A stretch of DNA of 32,015 nucleotides, from IMG/VR virus record IMGVR_UViG_3300027736_000151, positions 1 through 32,015 of that record, one strand, 5' to 3'. A program made the translations under genes and the position numbers. The notes under the pieces were generated by a model, which was not told the origin of the DNA, searched no databases, and was given only the letters and a program-made list of their open reading frames with translations. Below, in pieces: positions 14,905 to 24,248 of the stretch. The stretch is from a virus. Within the stretch, counting starts at the first letter, position 1. Every line of letters starts with the position of its first letter.

Positions 14905-16325
14905 CTTTTGGTGAGTGGATGCCTGACCAACCTAGCGTATCAGGTGCTTTGACTGATGCTAAGAACGTGGTTTCTCAAGCTATCGGTTATGGCCCATTTC
15001 CTACGCCTGTGACATTCTCCACAAGCGATGCGGCTGAGAACTTAACTTCCCTTTATGCTGCCAAGCAACCCAATGGCGATACTGCTTTGTTTGCGGCTGG
15101 AACTACCAAGATTTATACAGTAACTGGTGTTGGTGCTATTACGCAAGTTAAAACAGGCATGACAACAGGAACTAATGATAGGGTTCGTTTTACTCAGTTT
15201 GGCAAGACTGTAATTACTGCTAACAATGCTGAGAAGCTCCAAGCATGGACATTAGGAACTTCTACATCGTTTGCTGACTTATCTGCTACTGCTCCTATTG
15301 CTAAGTACATTACAGTAGTTCGTGATTTTGTCGTGGTTGGAAATACGCTAGAAACGACACAACAGCAATATCGTGTACGCTGGTCAGCATTAAACGATGA
15401 GACAGATTGGACTGAGAATGTAAATACACAGTCTGATTATCAGGACATTCCTGATGGTGGACAGATTGTAGGAATCCGTGGTGGTGAGTTTGGGCTTATC
15501 TTTTTAGAGCGAGCCATTCACCGAATGAGTTATGTAGGTACTCCGTTCATTTTCCAGTTTGACAATATCTCTCGTGGTAAGGGATGTATGGTAGCTGGCT
15601 CTCTTGCTCAGTACCAAGGCATCACATTCTTTCTATCTGATGATGGTTTCTATATGTGTGATGGACAAAATGTCACACCTATAGGCGCAGAAAAGGTAGA
15701 TAGATTCTTCTTAGCAGATGCGTCTGATTCAGACTACGGAACAATGTCAACGGCTGTTGACCCTATCCGTAAACTTGTAATATGGAATTACAAATCTGTT
15801 AATGGAACTCGTAATCTGTTAATTTATAACTTTAAGACACAAAGATGGACTTATGGTGATGCAGGTACAGACTACCTAGCAGAAGCCTCTACATCGTCTG
15901 TAACGCTTGAACAGTTGGATAGTATTTCTGCTTCTATTGATGCTTTGACTACATCCTTAGACTCTAGGCTATATATCGGTGGTAAGTATTTCTTAGGTGG
16001 AACTTACGGCACTCGTGTAATGACTTACACAGGAGCTAGTCAAACAGCCGTAATTTCTACTGGTGATTTGGACATTGGTGCTAACTCAGTAGTAACCCTA
16101 GCTAGACCTATTGTTGACAATGGCTCTGCAACTGTGGCTATTGCTTCTCGTACATTGCTAAACCAAGGTGTTAGTTTTAATACTGCGGTGGCGGCTAGTA
16201 CAGAAAATAGGGTATCGCTTAGAAGCGCAGGTAGGTATCACAGACTAAAAGTGACCCCTACAGGTGCTAACTGGAATAACGCTATCTCTGTGGATGTGGA
16301 TGTAACTCCACAAGGGGTTCGCTGA
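14886..16325 (+). CDS. Tail hub / DNA stabilisation protein (P22 gp10-like)
   Basis: This 479-aa protein contains FGEWMPDQPSVSGALTDAKN, LERAIHRMSYVGTPFIFQFD, GITFFLSDDGFYMCDGQNVT, and YNFKTQRWTYGDAGTDYLAE. They are beta-propeller-like blades of the kind seen in the gp10-like proteins that close the portal channel and carry fibres in short-tailed phages. Length and order fit. The ATG at 14886 overlaps the previous gene by 19 bases. The assignment is by pattern; no search was run. Confidence 0.85.
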   Translation: MATTKLTFGEWMPDQPSVSGALTDAKNVVSQAIGYGPFPTPVTFSTSDAAENLTSLYAAKQPNGDTALFAAGTTKIYTVTGVGAITQVKTGMTTGTNDRVRFTQFGKTVITANNAEKLQAWTLGTSTSFADLSATAPIAKYITVVRDFVVVGNTLETTQQQYRVRWSALNDETDWTENVNTQSDYQDIPDGGQIVGIRGGEFGLIFLERAIHRMSYVGTPFIFQFDNISRGKGCMVAGSLAQYQGITFFLSDDGFYMCDGQNVTPIGAEKVDRFFLADASDSDYGTMSTAVDPIRKLVIWNYKSVNGTRNLLIYNFKTQRWTYGDAGTDYLAEASTSSVTLEQLDSISASIDALTTSLDSRLYIGGKYFLGGTYGTRVMTYTGASQTAVISTGDLDIGANSVVTLARPIVDNGSATVAIASRTLLNQGVSFNTAVAASTENRVSLRSAGRYHRLKVTPTGANWNNAISVDVDVTPQGVR

Positions 16326-16633
16326 TGTTTAGAAGCCTACCTGCTTTTGGTGGTGACCAGAGGGTTGTGGCTGAAGTCGTCCGTAATATCATGGACGGAA
16401 AGACCAATAACACAGGCTCAATTACTTTAGCTGTTGGCGGTGCTACGACTACCACTTTGACAGACAGAAGGATTGGTCCAGACAGCGTGATTGTATTTGT
16501 ACCTGCTTCTGCCTTGGCTAATGCTGATTCTGCAAGAATTTACGCTAGTTCACAGGGTCAAGGAACGGCTACTGTAAACCATGTGGCTAATATCTCTGCA
16601 AATAAAACGTATAGATATGCAGTTATTGGTTGA
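16325..16633 (+). CDS. Small beta-rich tail protein (102 aa)
   Basis: The product has an N-terminal segment FRSLPAFGGDQRVVAEVVRN followed by a compact beta domain (GSITLAVGGATTTTLTDRRI, ANKTYRYAVIG). I recall similar small proteins with the pattern TGTxTLxxxAxxTTxTDxRxGxxSVIxFxP just after gp10-like genes in SU10-like podoviruses, where they may decorate the tail. The start shares a base with the previous stop. The exact role is unknown. Confidence 0.75.
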   Translation: MFRSLPAFGGDQRVVAEVVRNIMDGKTNNTGSITLAVGGATTTTLTDRRIGPDSVIVFVPASALANADSARIYASSQGQGTATVNHVANISANKTYRYAVIG

Positions 16634-16654
16634 TTTTGATTATTTATGTATAAT
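16626..16654 (+). promoter_or_regulatory. Putative sigma70-type promoter for the ejection-protein genes
   Basis: TTGGTT (16626-16631), a 17-base spacer and TATAAT (16649-16654) lie at the end of the previous gene, 48 bases before ATG 16703. An inverted repeat ATTCCG/CGGAAT (16657-16662 and 16677-16682) overlaps the predicted transcription start. AGGAG precedes the ATG. Confidence 0.55.
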
Positions 16655-16702
16655 GTATTCCGTGGATGACCCATCTCGGAATCCGAAACTCTAGGAGTAA
16701 AG

Positions 16703-17590
16703 ATGGCTACTACCACTACGTCACAAATTGACCCAACAATCCAACCATATTTAGGTTATGGGTTGCAACAGGCTCAACGTCTGTATCAGGGCGGTGGCCC
16801 ACAGTATTATGGTGGCCCTACCTTTGTTAGCCCTACGACAACCACTCAAACAGGATTACAGGCTTTAGAGGCTCGTGCTTCTTTAGGTAACCCATTATTG
16901 CAGTCTGCACAGAATCAGTTGCAGAATACAGTTTCTGGTGGTTTCTTGGGTGGTAATCCATTCTTTCAAGGTGCGTTTCAACCTGCTGCACAAGCGGCAG
17001 AGACTCAGTTTAAAACAACTTTAGGTGATATTGCATCTAAGTCTAGCCTAGCAGGGCGTTATGGCTCTGGTGCTATGGGTTCTTTGCAAGACAGGGCTAC
17101 TGGTGCATTTGGTCAACAGTTGGCTAATACTGCTGGACAGTTGGCTTACCAGAACTATGCTGATGAGAGAGCAAGACAGCAAGCGGCTACGATGGCTGCG
17201 CCTCAGATGGCTGCTGCTGATTACCAAGACATTCAAAATATGTTGCAAGCTGGTCAAATCCGTGAGGGTTACCAAGGTCAGCAAATGCAAGGTGACATTG
17301 CTAAGTTTAACTTCTTGCAAAACCAACCACAACAGAACTTACAGAACTACCTATCGTTGGTATATGGCAATCCATTAGGACGAGTTGCAAGCCAAACAAC
17401 TAGTGGTTCTGCTGACACATCTGCATTGCAAAATGCTTTGGGATTGGCTGCTGTTGGTGGTGGCTTGTATAAGAACTTAGGTCAACCTGATTTAAGTTAC
17501 ATAAACCCATTTAGTTCAAGTTTCCTCGGTGGTAACTTTGGTAATGCTAATGCAAATGCGGTTCTTAATCCTTACTTTAATGTAGGTTAA
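16703..17590 (+). CDS. Putative internal/ejection protein 1 (295 aa)
   Basis: The protein is Gln/Ala/Gly-rich with a helical centre (LQSAQNQLQNTVSGG, YADERARQQAATMAAPQMAA, DYQDIQNMLQAGQI). The start PTIQPYLGYGLQQAQRLYQG and the GRYGSGAMGSLQDRATGAFG segment recall a family of podovirus proteins that lie between tail hub and fibre. By analogy with P22 gp7/gp20/gp16, such sets are ejected with DNA to cross the envelope. It is the first of three consecutive genes of this style. Function by position only. Confidence 0.7.
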   Translation: MATTTTSQIDPTIQPYLGYGLQQAQRLYQGGGPQYYGGPTFVSPTTTTQTGLQALEARASLGNPLLQSAQNQLQNTVSGGFLGGNPFFQGAFQPAAQAAETQFKTTLGDIASKSSLAGRYGSGAMGSLQDRATGAFGQQLANTAGQLAYQNYADERARQQAATMAAPQMAAADYQDIQNMLQAGQIREGYQGQQMQGDIAKFNFLQNQPQQNLQNYLSLVYGNPLGRVASQTTSGSADTSALQNALGLAAVGGGLYKNLGQPDLSYINPFSSSFLGGNFGNANANAVLNPYFNVG

Positions 17591-17592
17591 AT

Positions 17593-18927
17593 ATGGCTGG
17601 ACTATTAGACATTTTTGGAACTAGCGGTGCAGACACAATGGGTCTGCTCGGTATGTCACCTGCTGACATTGCTCGTAATCGTGAAGACGCACAAGCACAA
17701 GCCTTGTATGCCCTAGCAGGGCGTTTATTCCAAGGTGGTAATACTGGACAATCAATTGCTGAAGGTTTGCAACTTGGTCAGAAAGCCTATAAAGGCGGTA
17801 TGAACGAGGCTATGCAAACACAATTGCAAAACTACCAACTGCAAGAATTGTTAAAGAAGCGTCAATTAGAGCAACAAGCATTGATGCGCCAGCAAGGTAT
17901 TGAGAGCGAAATTACCAAAGCATATCGTCCTCAGACGTTTGCTGAGACACCAGTAACAAACTTGATGGGTCAAGAGATTGCAGGGCCAAATCAACCACAG
18001 GAAGCAGGTCTTGGTTTGGCTGCACTTGCGCCTAAGTTAATGGGTAGCCCAGAGGGTCGTAAAGCACTAAATGAATTGCTTACGTCTAACAAAATGATGA
18101 TGGGTGAGCCTACAAAACTTGGTAAGAATGAGCAACTTGTCAGGATAAACCCAATAACTCAAGCAGTTGAAGTTGTTGCTGGTGGTCAGAAACCTGCACA
18201 AATTGCAGAAAATCCATTTGATATTTTTTCTAATGACCCAAATGTACCTCCTGCTTTGAGGGCAACTGCACAAAGATATAGCAAGAGCTATGCAACTGGT
18301 GCTATTGACGATGAAACTGCTGACAAGCGTTTTGCAGAATTGTCAAATAGGATTCAATCGTCTGAGCAATTTAAATTAGCACAAGCGCAAACCAAAGCAA
18401 TATCAGAAGGAAGCCAAGCAACAAGCAGAATGTTGGCTGAATTTAATATTAGTCAGAAACAAGAAAAAGCACAAGAAAAAGCTGATACCAAAACTCAAGC
18501 TAAACAGCAACTTTCTGATATTGTTGGTCAACTAAAAACAAGTTATGACACACTTCTTGAAGGTGGTGGAATTACAAGTACAGGTGCTGGCGGTCGTGAA
18601 AATCTTGGTGCAAAGATGGGTACTTCACCAGTTGGTCAGTTTATGGGTAGTGCGCTTGGAACTAAAAACCAAGAACAACGTCAAGTAATTGAACAAACTA
18701 GACCTTTGTTGTTGAACTTAATTAAAGAAGCAACAGGAATGTCTGCGTCACAAATGAATTCAAATGCTGAAATGCAAATGTATTTAAAGGCTGCTACAGA
18801 CCCCAAACTTAGCTATGAGGCTAACGTAACTGCTTTGCAAAACTTAGACAAAACATTTGGTCTTGGCCTTTTGAAGGATATTACTCCTCCTAAAAAGAAG
18901 CAACAAGCAACATCTAGTGGATGGTAA
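17593..18927 (+). CDS. Putative internal/ejection protein 2 (444 aa)
   Basis: The N-terminus, GLLDIFGTSGADTMGLLGMS, is glycine-rich and amphipathic, then comes a long helical Gln/Ala-rich region (DAQAQALYALAGRLFQGG, TQLQNYQLQELLKKRQLEQQ) and a Lys/Gln-rich coiled coil (QKQEKAQEKADTKTQAKQQ). This composition is typical of internal virion proteins of short-tailed phages. The gene begins 2 bases after the previous stop and ends beside the next start, so the three are one translational unit. Confidence 0.7.
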   Translation: MAGLLDIFGTSGADTMGLLGMSPADIARNREDAQAQALYALAGRLFQGGNTGQSIAEGLQLGQKAYKGGMNEAMQTQLQNYQLQELLKKRQLEQQALMRQQGIESEITKAYRPQTFAETPVTNLMGQEIAGPNQPQEAGLGLAALAPKLMGSPEGRKALNELLTSNKMMMGEPTKLGKNEQLVRINPITQAVEVVAGGQKPAQIAENPFDIFSNDPNVPPALRATAQRYSKSYATGAIDDETADKRFAELSNRIQSSEQFKLAQAQTKAISEGSQATSRMLAEFNISQKQEKAQEKADTKTQAKQQLSDIVGQLKTSYDTLLEGGGITSTGAGGRENLGAKMGTSPVGQFMGSALGTKNQEQRQVIEQTRPLLLNLIKEATGMSASQMNSNAEMQMYLKAATDPKLSYEANVTALQNLDKTFGLGLLKDITPPKKKQQATSSGW

Positions 18928-18929
18928 AC

Positions 18930-20558
18930 ATGGCTGATATTACAGTAACCTTTAATGATGGTACTTCTCATGTTTATCGTGATGCGCCAGAAAGCCTTAC
19001 TAAAGACGATGTGATTGCTCGTGTTACCAGAGACTTTTCTGGCAAACAGATTACTGGTCTTGATAGAGTTGCTGGTGGACAAAAGTTATCTGGTGAAGAA
19101 GTTTTAACAGGTGCTGTTACAAACTTTCCTAGTTCTGTTGGCTCAATGCTTGGAGATATTTATCAAGCAGTTACAAGCCCTATTCAAACAACTAAGGCTG
19201 TTTTAGACCTTGGTGCTGGCATACTGCAAAACGCATTGCCTGAGCGACTTGTTAAAGCTGTAGGTGAAGACAAAGCAAGCCGTGACTTAGCTTCTAAAGT
19301 TGGTCAACACTATGTAGAGCGTTATGGTAGCGTAGAAGGTGCTAAACGAGCATTGGCAACTGACCCTGCTGGTGTTATGGCAGACCTATCTACTGTCCTT
19401 ACAGGAGGTGCTATGTTGCCTACTAGGGCAGCACCTGCATTGGCTACTGCTGCTCGTGCTATTGACCCTTTAATGTTGTCTGCTCGTGCTATTGGAAAAA
19501 CTGCTGATGTTACTGGTTCTATTGCCAAGCCTTTATTGGGTTTGCAAACAGGGGCAGGAACACAAGCTATTGAGCAGGCTTATAAGTCAGGTAGAACTGG
19601 TGGTGATATTTCTGAAATGTTTAAAGCAAATATGCGTGGAGAGATTCCACAAGTTGAAGTTTTAGATGCCGTTAAAGAAAACTTAGTTGCATTAGGTCAA
19701 CAACGTCAAAATGCTTATCGCACAGAGATGGCTAATATTAGCAAAGACAAGTCTGTTTTATCTTTTGATGGTATTGATAATGCTGTCAAAAATGCAATGA
19801 ACAAGGTTTCTTACAAAGGACAAATTGTTAATGAAAAAGCATTTGACAAAGTAGTCAAAGCTAAAGCTGAAGTTGACGCTTGGAAGCAACTAGACCCTGC
19901 TGAGTTTCACACTCCAGAAGGTCTCGATAAGCTAAAGCAACAAGTTGGTGCAATTCTTGAGGACATTCCTTTTGAGCAAAGAACATCCTTAACAGTAGTA
20001 AATGATGTTTATAACGGAATTAAAAACGAGATTAAAAAACAAGCACCTACATACGCTAAGACAATGCAATCGTATTCTGAGGCTACAGATTTAATCCGTG
20101 AAATCGAAAGAACATTGTCGCAAGGTAAAAACGCCTCTGTAGATACGCAGATGCGTAAATTACAGTCAATCATGCGTAATAATGTAAATACAAATTACGG
20201 ACAACGTTTAAACTTAGCTCAACAATTAGAGCAAGCTGGTGGAAAACCAATTCTTCCTGCATTAGCTGGTCAAGCACTTAACACATATACTCCTCGTGGA
20301 TTGCAAGGTGCTTCATCTATTCCAACATCTTTGCTTGCTGGTAGCTTGTTTGGTAATGTTGCTGTTCCTTTATCATTGGCTACATCATCTCCTCGTTTGA
20401 TGGGTGAAGCTGCTTATGGCGCAGGTCGTGTCGCTAAAGGTCTTCTTGACGTACAGAATAGGATGCCAAACATAGACTATCCAACAATGTTCAATTTGTT
20501 GTATCAGGCTGAAAAGCCAATGAAATTAGATTTAACTGGAATGGCTAACCCCGAATAA
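18930..20558 (+). CDS. Putative internal/ejection protein 3 (542 aa)
   Basis: I prefer ATG 18930 (MADITVTFNDGT) over ATG 18921, which lies inside the previous gene. The N-terminus ITVTFNDGTSHVYRDAPESL resembles the small beta domain common in podovirus ejection proteins. A hydrophobic and Ala-rich centre (GGAMLPTRAAPALATAARAI) and a long helical part (AKAEVDAWKQLDPAEFHTPE) follow. A C-terminal LAGSLFGNVAVPLSLATSSP segment could insert into a membrane. The size and place suggest the last of three ejected proteins. Confidence 0.7.
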   Translation: MADITVTFNDGTSHVYRDAPESLTKDDVIARVTRDFSGKQITGLDRVAGGQKLSGEEVLTGAVTNFPSSVGSMLGDIYQAVTSPIQTTKAVLDLGAGILQNALPERLVKAVGEDKASRDLASKVGQHYVERYGSVEGAKRALATDPAGVMADLSTVLTGGAMLPTRAAPALATAARAIDPLMLSARAIGKTADVTGSIAKPLLGLQTGAGTQAIEQAYKSGRTGGDISEMFKANMRGEIPQVEVLDAVKENLVALGQQRQNAYRTEMANISKDKSVLSFDGIDNAVKNAMNKVSYKGQIVNEKAFDKVVKAKAEVDAWKQLDPAEFHTPEGLDKLKQQVGAILEDIPFEQRTSLTVVNDVYNGIKNEIKKQAPTYAKTMQSYSEATDLIREIERTLSQGKNASVDTQMRKLQSIMRNNVNTNYGQRLNLAQQLEQAGGKPILPALAGQALNTYTPRGLQGASSIPTSLLAGSLFGNVAVPLSLATSSPRLMGEAAYGAGRVAKGLLDVQNRMPNIDYPTMFNLLYQAEKPMKLDLTGMANPE

Positions 20559-20566
20559 GGACTGAT

Positions 20567-23524
20567 ATGGCAAAGACAAAGATTAGTGAATTTAGCGCAA
20601 CCCCTGCTAATAACACAGACATTGACTCGATTAACATCGCAGAGGGCTGTGCGCCATCTGGTATTAACGATGCTATTCGTGAGTTGATGGCTCAGTTAAA
20701 GGACTTTCAGACAGGTGCTGTTGGTGACTCGTTTAACGGCCCTGTAGGTACATCTACGGCTGCTGCTGGTGCATTTACCACTCTGTCAGCATCTAGCACT
20801 GCTACGCTGTCTGGTTTAACTGCCTCTACTGCTTTGGCATTAGATGCTAGTAAGAACGTAGTCTCTGTAACCAATACAGGAACTGGTAGCAATGTGTTGG
20901 CTACCTCTCCTACTCTAGTAACTCCTGCTCTAGGCACTCCATCTGCATTGGTAGGCACAAACATCACAGGCACTGCTTCAGGTCTGACTGCGGGTAACGT
21001 CACTACTAACGCTAACTTAACAGGTGCAGTCACTTCTGTTGGCAATGCAACCTCTTTGGGTTCGTTTAGTTCTGCTAATCTTTTAGGTGCTTTGACAGAC
21101 GAGACAGGAACAGGGTCAGCAGTATTTGCTACCTCTCCTACCCTAGTAACCCCTATCCTTGGAACACCTACTAGCGCAACCTTAACGAACGCTACAGGTC
21201 TTCCTATCAGCACTGGTGTATCAGGTCTAGGAACTGGTGTAGCAACCTTTCTAGCGACTCCATCAAGTGCAAACCTAGCGGCAGCCTTAACAGATGAAAC
21301 TGGTAGCGGTGCTAATGTCTTTGCGACAAGCCCGACACTTGTTACTCCCATACTTGGTACTCCAACAAGTGCAACATTGACCAATGCAACTGGTTTGCCA
21401 ATCAGCACTGGTGTTTCTGGTCTAGGTACTGGCATTGCTACTGCTCTAGCGGTTAATACAGGGTCTGCTGGTGCGCCAGTATTGTTCAATGGTGCTTTGG
21501 GTACACCCTCTAGCGGTACTGTAACTAATCTAACAGGTACAGCCTCTATCAACATCAATGGTACTGTTGGTGCTACTACAGCTACTACTGGTGCTTTTAC
21601 TTCTTTAACAGCATCTACAACTCTTGGAGTAACTGGTGTATCTACCTTAACTGGTGGTGCAGTTGTTCAAGGTTTGACTGTTGGTCGTGGTGCAGGTGCT
21701 GTGGCTACAAACAGTGCGTTTGGTACAAGTGCTTTGGCGGCAGTTACATCTGCCGCTAACAATACTGCAATAGGTTATCAAGCATTAGCTACAAACTCAA
21801 CTGGTGGCGGCAACACAGCTTTGGGTGTTTCGGCTTTACTTAACTTTACAGCCACTAATACTACTGCCGTTGGTTTTAATGCCCTTGGTTTACTTTCTAC
21901 TGGAACTGGAAGTGTGGCAGTAGGCGCAGATGCGTTGGCAAATGTAACTACTGCTAATGATAATACTGCGGTTGGTCGTTCTGCTTTAAGTGTAAATACT
22001 GGCGCATCAAACACAGGAATTGGTAGGTCTGCCCTTGTTACAAATAGCACTGGTGCAAGCAATACGGCATTAGGTGCATATTCACTCAACTCCAACACCA
22101 CAGCATCAAACAACACCGCTGTTGGTTATCAAGCGGCCTATACAAATATAACTGGCACGCAAATTACAGCAGTTGGTTACAGGGCGGCTTATGTAAATAC
22201 CGCAGATTGGACAACAGCTTTTGGTTATGCTGCTTTACAAGCAAACACAACTGGTACTTTGAATGTAGCGATTGGCGGTAATGCACTGGTAAACAATACT
22301 ACTGGTACAGAAAATACTGGTGTTGGCATAGGAGTTTTGGCGGCAAATACAACTGGCAGTTACGTTACAGCAGTAGGTCGTGCGGCCCTTGTATCTAATA
22401 CTTCTGCAACAGACAACACTGCTCTTGGATTTCAAGCTGGCTATTCAAACACTACTGGAACTGTTACTGCTATTGGTTCTGGCGCTTTGTTTGCTAATAC
22501 AACAGGTGTTGGAAACGTAGCAGTTGGTTCTACATATCGTGGAGTAATTGCTGGCGCTTTGAATGCAAACACCACTGGAAGTTACAACACAGCAATGGGT
22601 GTTGGGGCGCTTACTTTAAACACCACAGCATCAAACAACACTGCTGTTGGTTATCAGGCGGGGTATTCAAACAGTACTGGCACAGCTAATACATTTTTAG
22701 GTCATCAAGCGGGATACCCAAATACAACAGGAAGTTACAACGTAGCAATTGGACAAAACTCACTTGCCTCCAACACTACAGGCACTAACAATGTGGTTAT
22801 TGGCAGAGAGGCTGGTTACAGTTTAACAACAGGCGTTGGCAACACATTTGTTGGGGGTGGTGTAGTTGGTTCACAACCTGCCTCTGGCTACGACATCACA
22901 ACAGGCTCTAAGAACACCATCATTGGTAACTACCGAGGCAACCAAGGTGGCCTAGACATTCGCACAGCAAGCAACTACATCGTGCTGTCTGATGGGGACG
23001 GGAATCCACTTATCTCAACCAGTAGCACAAGGTCTGTTGCGCTTAATGGTGCAGTCCCACAAACAGGCACAGGCATCACATTCCCCGCAACTCAATCAGC
23101 ATCATCAGACGCTAATACGTTGGATGATTATGAAGAAGGGACTTTTACTCCCGTGCTTAACTTTGCTGGCGGCACAACAGGTATTACATATACAACCCAA
23201 GCAGGCCGTTATACAAAAATTGGCAGAATTGTTTCTGTTTCTATTTATATTTTGTTAAGTAGCAAGGGTAGTTCAACAGGTGCGGCTGGTATTTCTGGTC
23301 TTCCCTTTACTGCGGCTCCTTCTGGTGGTGGACAAAACCAATCAGGCTGTATTGGCTATTATGGTTCTTTTTCAGTATTAACTGGAGTGCCAATGATTAG
23401 AGCAGATTCTGGGTCAACCAATTTGGCATTTGCTCAATCAGGTGCGGCAAGTGCTGGTAGCGTAACAGACACAAATTTTACAAACACCTCTGTTTTTACA
23501 ATTAACATTACTTACGATATTTAA
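20567..23524 (+). CDS. Tail fibre with tandem repeats and YadA-head-like section (985 aa)
   Basis: The N-terminal anchor, NIAEGCAPSGINDAIRELMA then QLKDF, is typical of phage fibres. Residues about 50-370 hold repeats (TSPTLVTPxLGTPxSA, LTDETGxGxxVFATSPTL). Residues about 375-790 are a Hep/Hag (YadA-head)-like array with NTAxGxxALxxNTTG repeats, suggesting a trimeric left-handed beta-roll. The C-terminal section after DDYEEGTFTPVLNFAGG is a probable receptor-binding head that ends in ITYDI. Fibres of this kind bind surface polysaccharide. AAGGA precedes the ATG. No chaperone or peptidase motif was seen at the C-terminus. Confidence 0.88.
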   Translation: MAKTKISEFSATPANNTDIDSINIAEGCAPSGINDAIRELMAQLKDFQTGAVGDSFNGPVGTSTAAAGAFTTLSASSTATLSGLTASTALALDASKNVVSVTNTGTGSNVLATSPTLVTPALGTPSALVGTNITGTASGLTAGNVTTNANLTGAVTSVGNATSLGSFSSANLLGALTDETGTGSAVFATSPTLVTPILGTPTSATLTNATGLPISTGVSGLGTGVATFLATPSSANLAAALTDETGSGANVFATSPTLVTPILGTPTSATLTNATGLPISTGVSGLGTGIATALAVNTGSAGAPVLFNGALGTPSSGTVTNLTGTASININGTVGATTATTGAFTSLTASTTLGVTGVSTLTGGAVVQGLTVGRGAGAVATNSAFGTSALAAVTSAANNTAIGYQALATNSTGGGNTALGVSALLNFTATNTTAVGFNALGLLSTGTGSVAVGADALANVTTANDNTAVGRSALSVNTGASNTGIGRSALVTNSTGASNTALGAYSLNSNTTASNNTAVGYQAAYTNITGTQITAVGYRAAYVNTADWTTAFGYAALQANTTGTLNVAIGGNALVNNTTGTENTGVGIGVLAANTTGSYVTAVGRAALVSNTSATDNTALGFQAGYSNTTGTVTAIGSGALFANTTGVGNVAVGSTYRGVIAGALNANTTGSYNTAMGVGALTLNTTASNNTAVGYQAGYSNSTGTANTFLGHQAGYPNTTGSYNVAIGQNSLASNTTGTNNVVIGREAGYSLTTGVGNTFVGGGVVGSQPASGYDITTGSKNTIIGNYRGNQGGLDIRTASNYIVLSDGDGNPLISTSSTRSVALNGAVPQTGTGITFPATQSASSDANTLDDYEEGTFTPVLNFAGGTTGITYTTQAGRYTKIGRIVSVSIYILLSSKGSSTGAAGISGLPFTAAPSGGGQNQSGCIGYYGSFSVLTGVPMIRADSGSTNLAFAQSGAASAGSVTDTNFTNTSVFTINITYDI
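21122..21238 (+). repeat. Fibre repeat, copy 1 (39 codons)
   Basis: It encodes the 39 residues starting VFATSPTLVTPILGTPTSAT and ending GVSGLGTG. The same residues recur at 21317-21433 with largely different codons. Confidence 0.9.
21317..21433 (+). repeat. Fibre repeat, copy 2 (39 codons, same protein, different codons)
   Basis: All 39 residues match copy 1, but I count 28 of 39 codons that differ synonymously and none that changes the residue. Confidence 0.9.
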
Positions 23525-23533
23525 GGAGCAATC

Positions 23534-23779
23534 ATGGCTTTATCTGAAATCACATACATCTCTCAGTTTGACATTCAACCCAACGGGTGCATTGGTGTTC
23601 GCAAAAGCACAGATGTTTTAAAAGACGGAGTTGTTATTTCAACAACTTACTGGCGTACAACCCTAGTACCCAATGACCCACAAGCATCAACAGTATTGGA
23701 TGAGGCTTATTACTTGAGCATTGCCACCTACGCTTGGACTCAAACATCTCCACAACCTTACAACCCTACTGAGGCTTGA
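23534..23779 (+). CDS. Conserved phage protein downstream of the fibre (81 aa)
   Basis: The product contains ISQFDIQPNGCIGVRKSTDV, STTYWRTTLVPNDPQA and a C-terminal YLSIATYAWTQT. The AAGGAG ribosome site is excellent. Such small proteins downstream of fibre genes are frequent in aquatic phages, and some act as fibre-assembly or virion proteins, but none is assigned here. The last 2 bases of the coding stop region abut the next gene. Confidence 0.7.
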   Translation: MALSEITYISQFDIQPNGCIGVRKSTDVLKDGVVISTTYWRTTLVPNDPQASTVLDEAYYLSIATYAWTQTSPQPYNPTEA

Positions 23780-23781
23780 AC

Positions 23782-24099
23782 ATGACAACATTTACCACTC
23801 GCATCACCTCGATGTACACTTTGAATACCCCATCACCTGACTACGTTGTAAACGTACTGTATGAAGTCACTGGCGTAGATGGCACTTACACTGCCTCTAT
23901 CGGTGGCAACACTCAATTTAATTCTGCTGACCAAGAGGGTGCAATAGTGCCTTATGCAAGCCTGACAGAAAGCATCGTTATTGGTTGGATTCCTGAGTCT
24001 GCCATTACAAGCGCACAAGCGTGTGTGCAGGGTCAAATCGACAGCATGATTACTCCTCCTGTTAGCCCATCCAACACAGCTTTGCCTTGGAGTGCATGA
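23782..24099 (+). CDS. Conserved phage protein (DUF7936-like, 105 aa)
   Basis: I prefer the ATG at 23782, two codons after an in-frame TTG at 23776. The protein reads TTFTTRITSMYTLNTPSPDY, VNVLYEVTGVDGTYTASIGG and ASLTESIVIGWI. It matches, from memory, a small widespread phage family (DUF7936-like). A fold with beta strands is likely. Its position after the fibre suggests a structural or accessory role. The stop overlaps the next ATG (ATGA). Confidence 0.72.
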   Translation: MTTFTTRITSMYTLNTPSPDYVVNVLYEVTGVDGTYTASIGGNTQFNSADQEGAIVPYASLTESIVIGWIPESAITSAQACVQGQIDSMITPPVSPSNTALPWSA

Positions 24100-24245
24100 T
24101 GAATTTAGAGTTAGACGTTAACGAGATTAACTTTGTATTACAGACCCTTGGTGAACTGCCAAGCAAGTCAGGCGTGTGGCCTCTGATTCTTAAAATAAAA
24201 GAACAAGCAGAAACTCAGTTACCTAAAGAAGCACCAACGGAGTGA
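24099..24245 (+). CDS. Small conserved phage protein (48 aa)
   Basis: The frame begins MNLELDVNEINFVLQTLGEL and continues PSKSGVWPLILKIKEQAETQ, a two-helix protein of a type I know from many aquatic phages, located between structural and lysis genes. The ATG overlaps the previous stop (ATGA). The function is unknown. Confidence 0.78.
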   Translation: MNLELDVNEINFVLQTLGELPSKSGVWPLILKIKEQAETQLPKEAPTE

Positions 24246-24248
24246 GTT

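Noticed and set aside
16656-16692. Possible hammerhead-like core (GGATGA ... CCGAAAC) in the leader of the 16703 gene
   Set aside because: The CUGANGA core is incomplete and no stem II can be formed between the two boxes. The ATTCCG/CGGAAT repeat is better seen as a promoter-start inverted repeat.
20707-21558. A 283-codon open frame on the minus strand within the tail fibre
   Set aside because: It mirrors the low-complexity repeats of the fibre (VPxRLVTVPLEG-type repeats). Biased repeat codons explain the lack of stops; there is no ribosome site and the plus-strand fibre is clearly the real gene.
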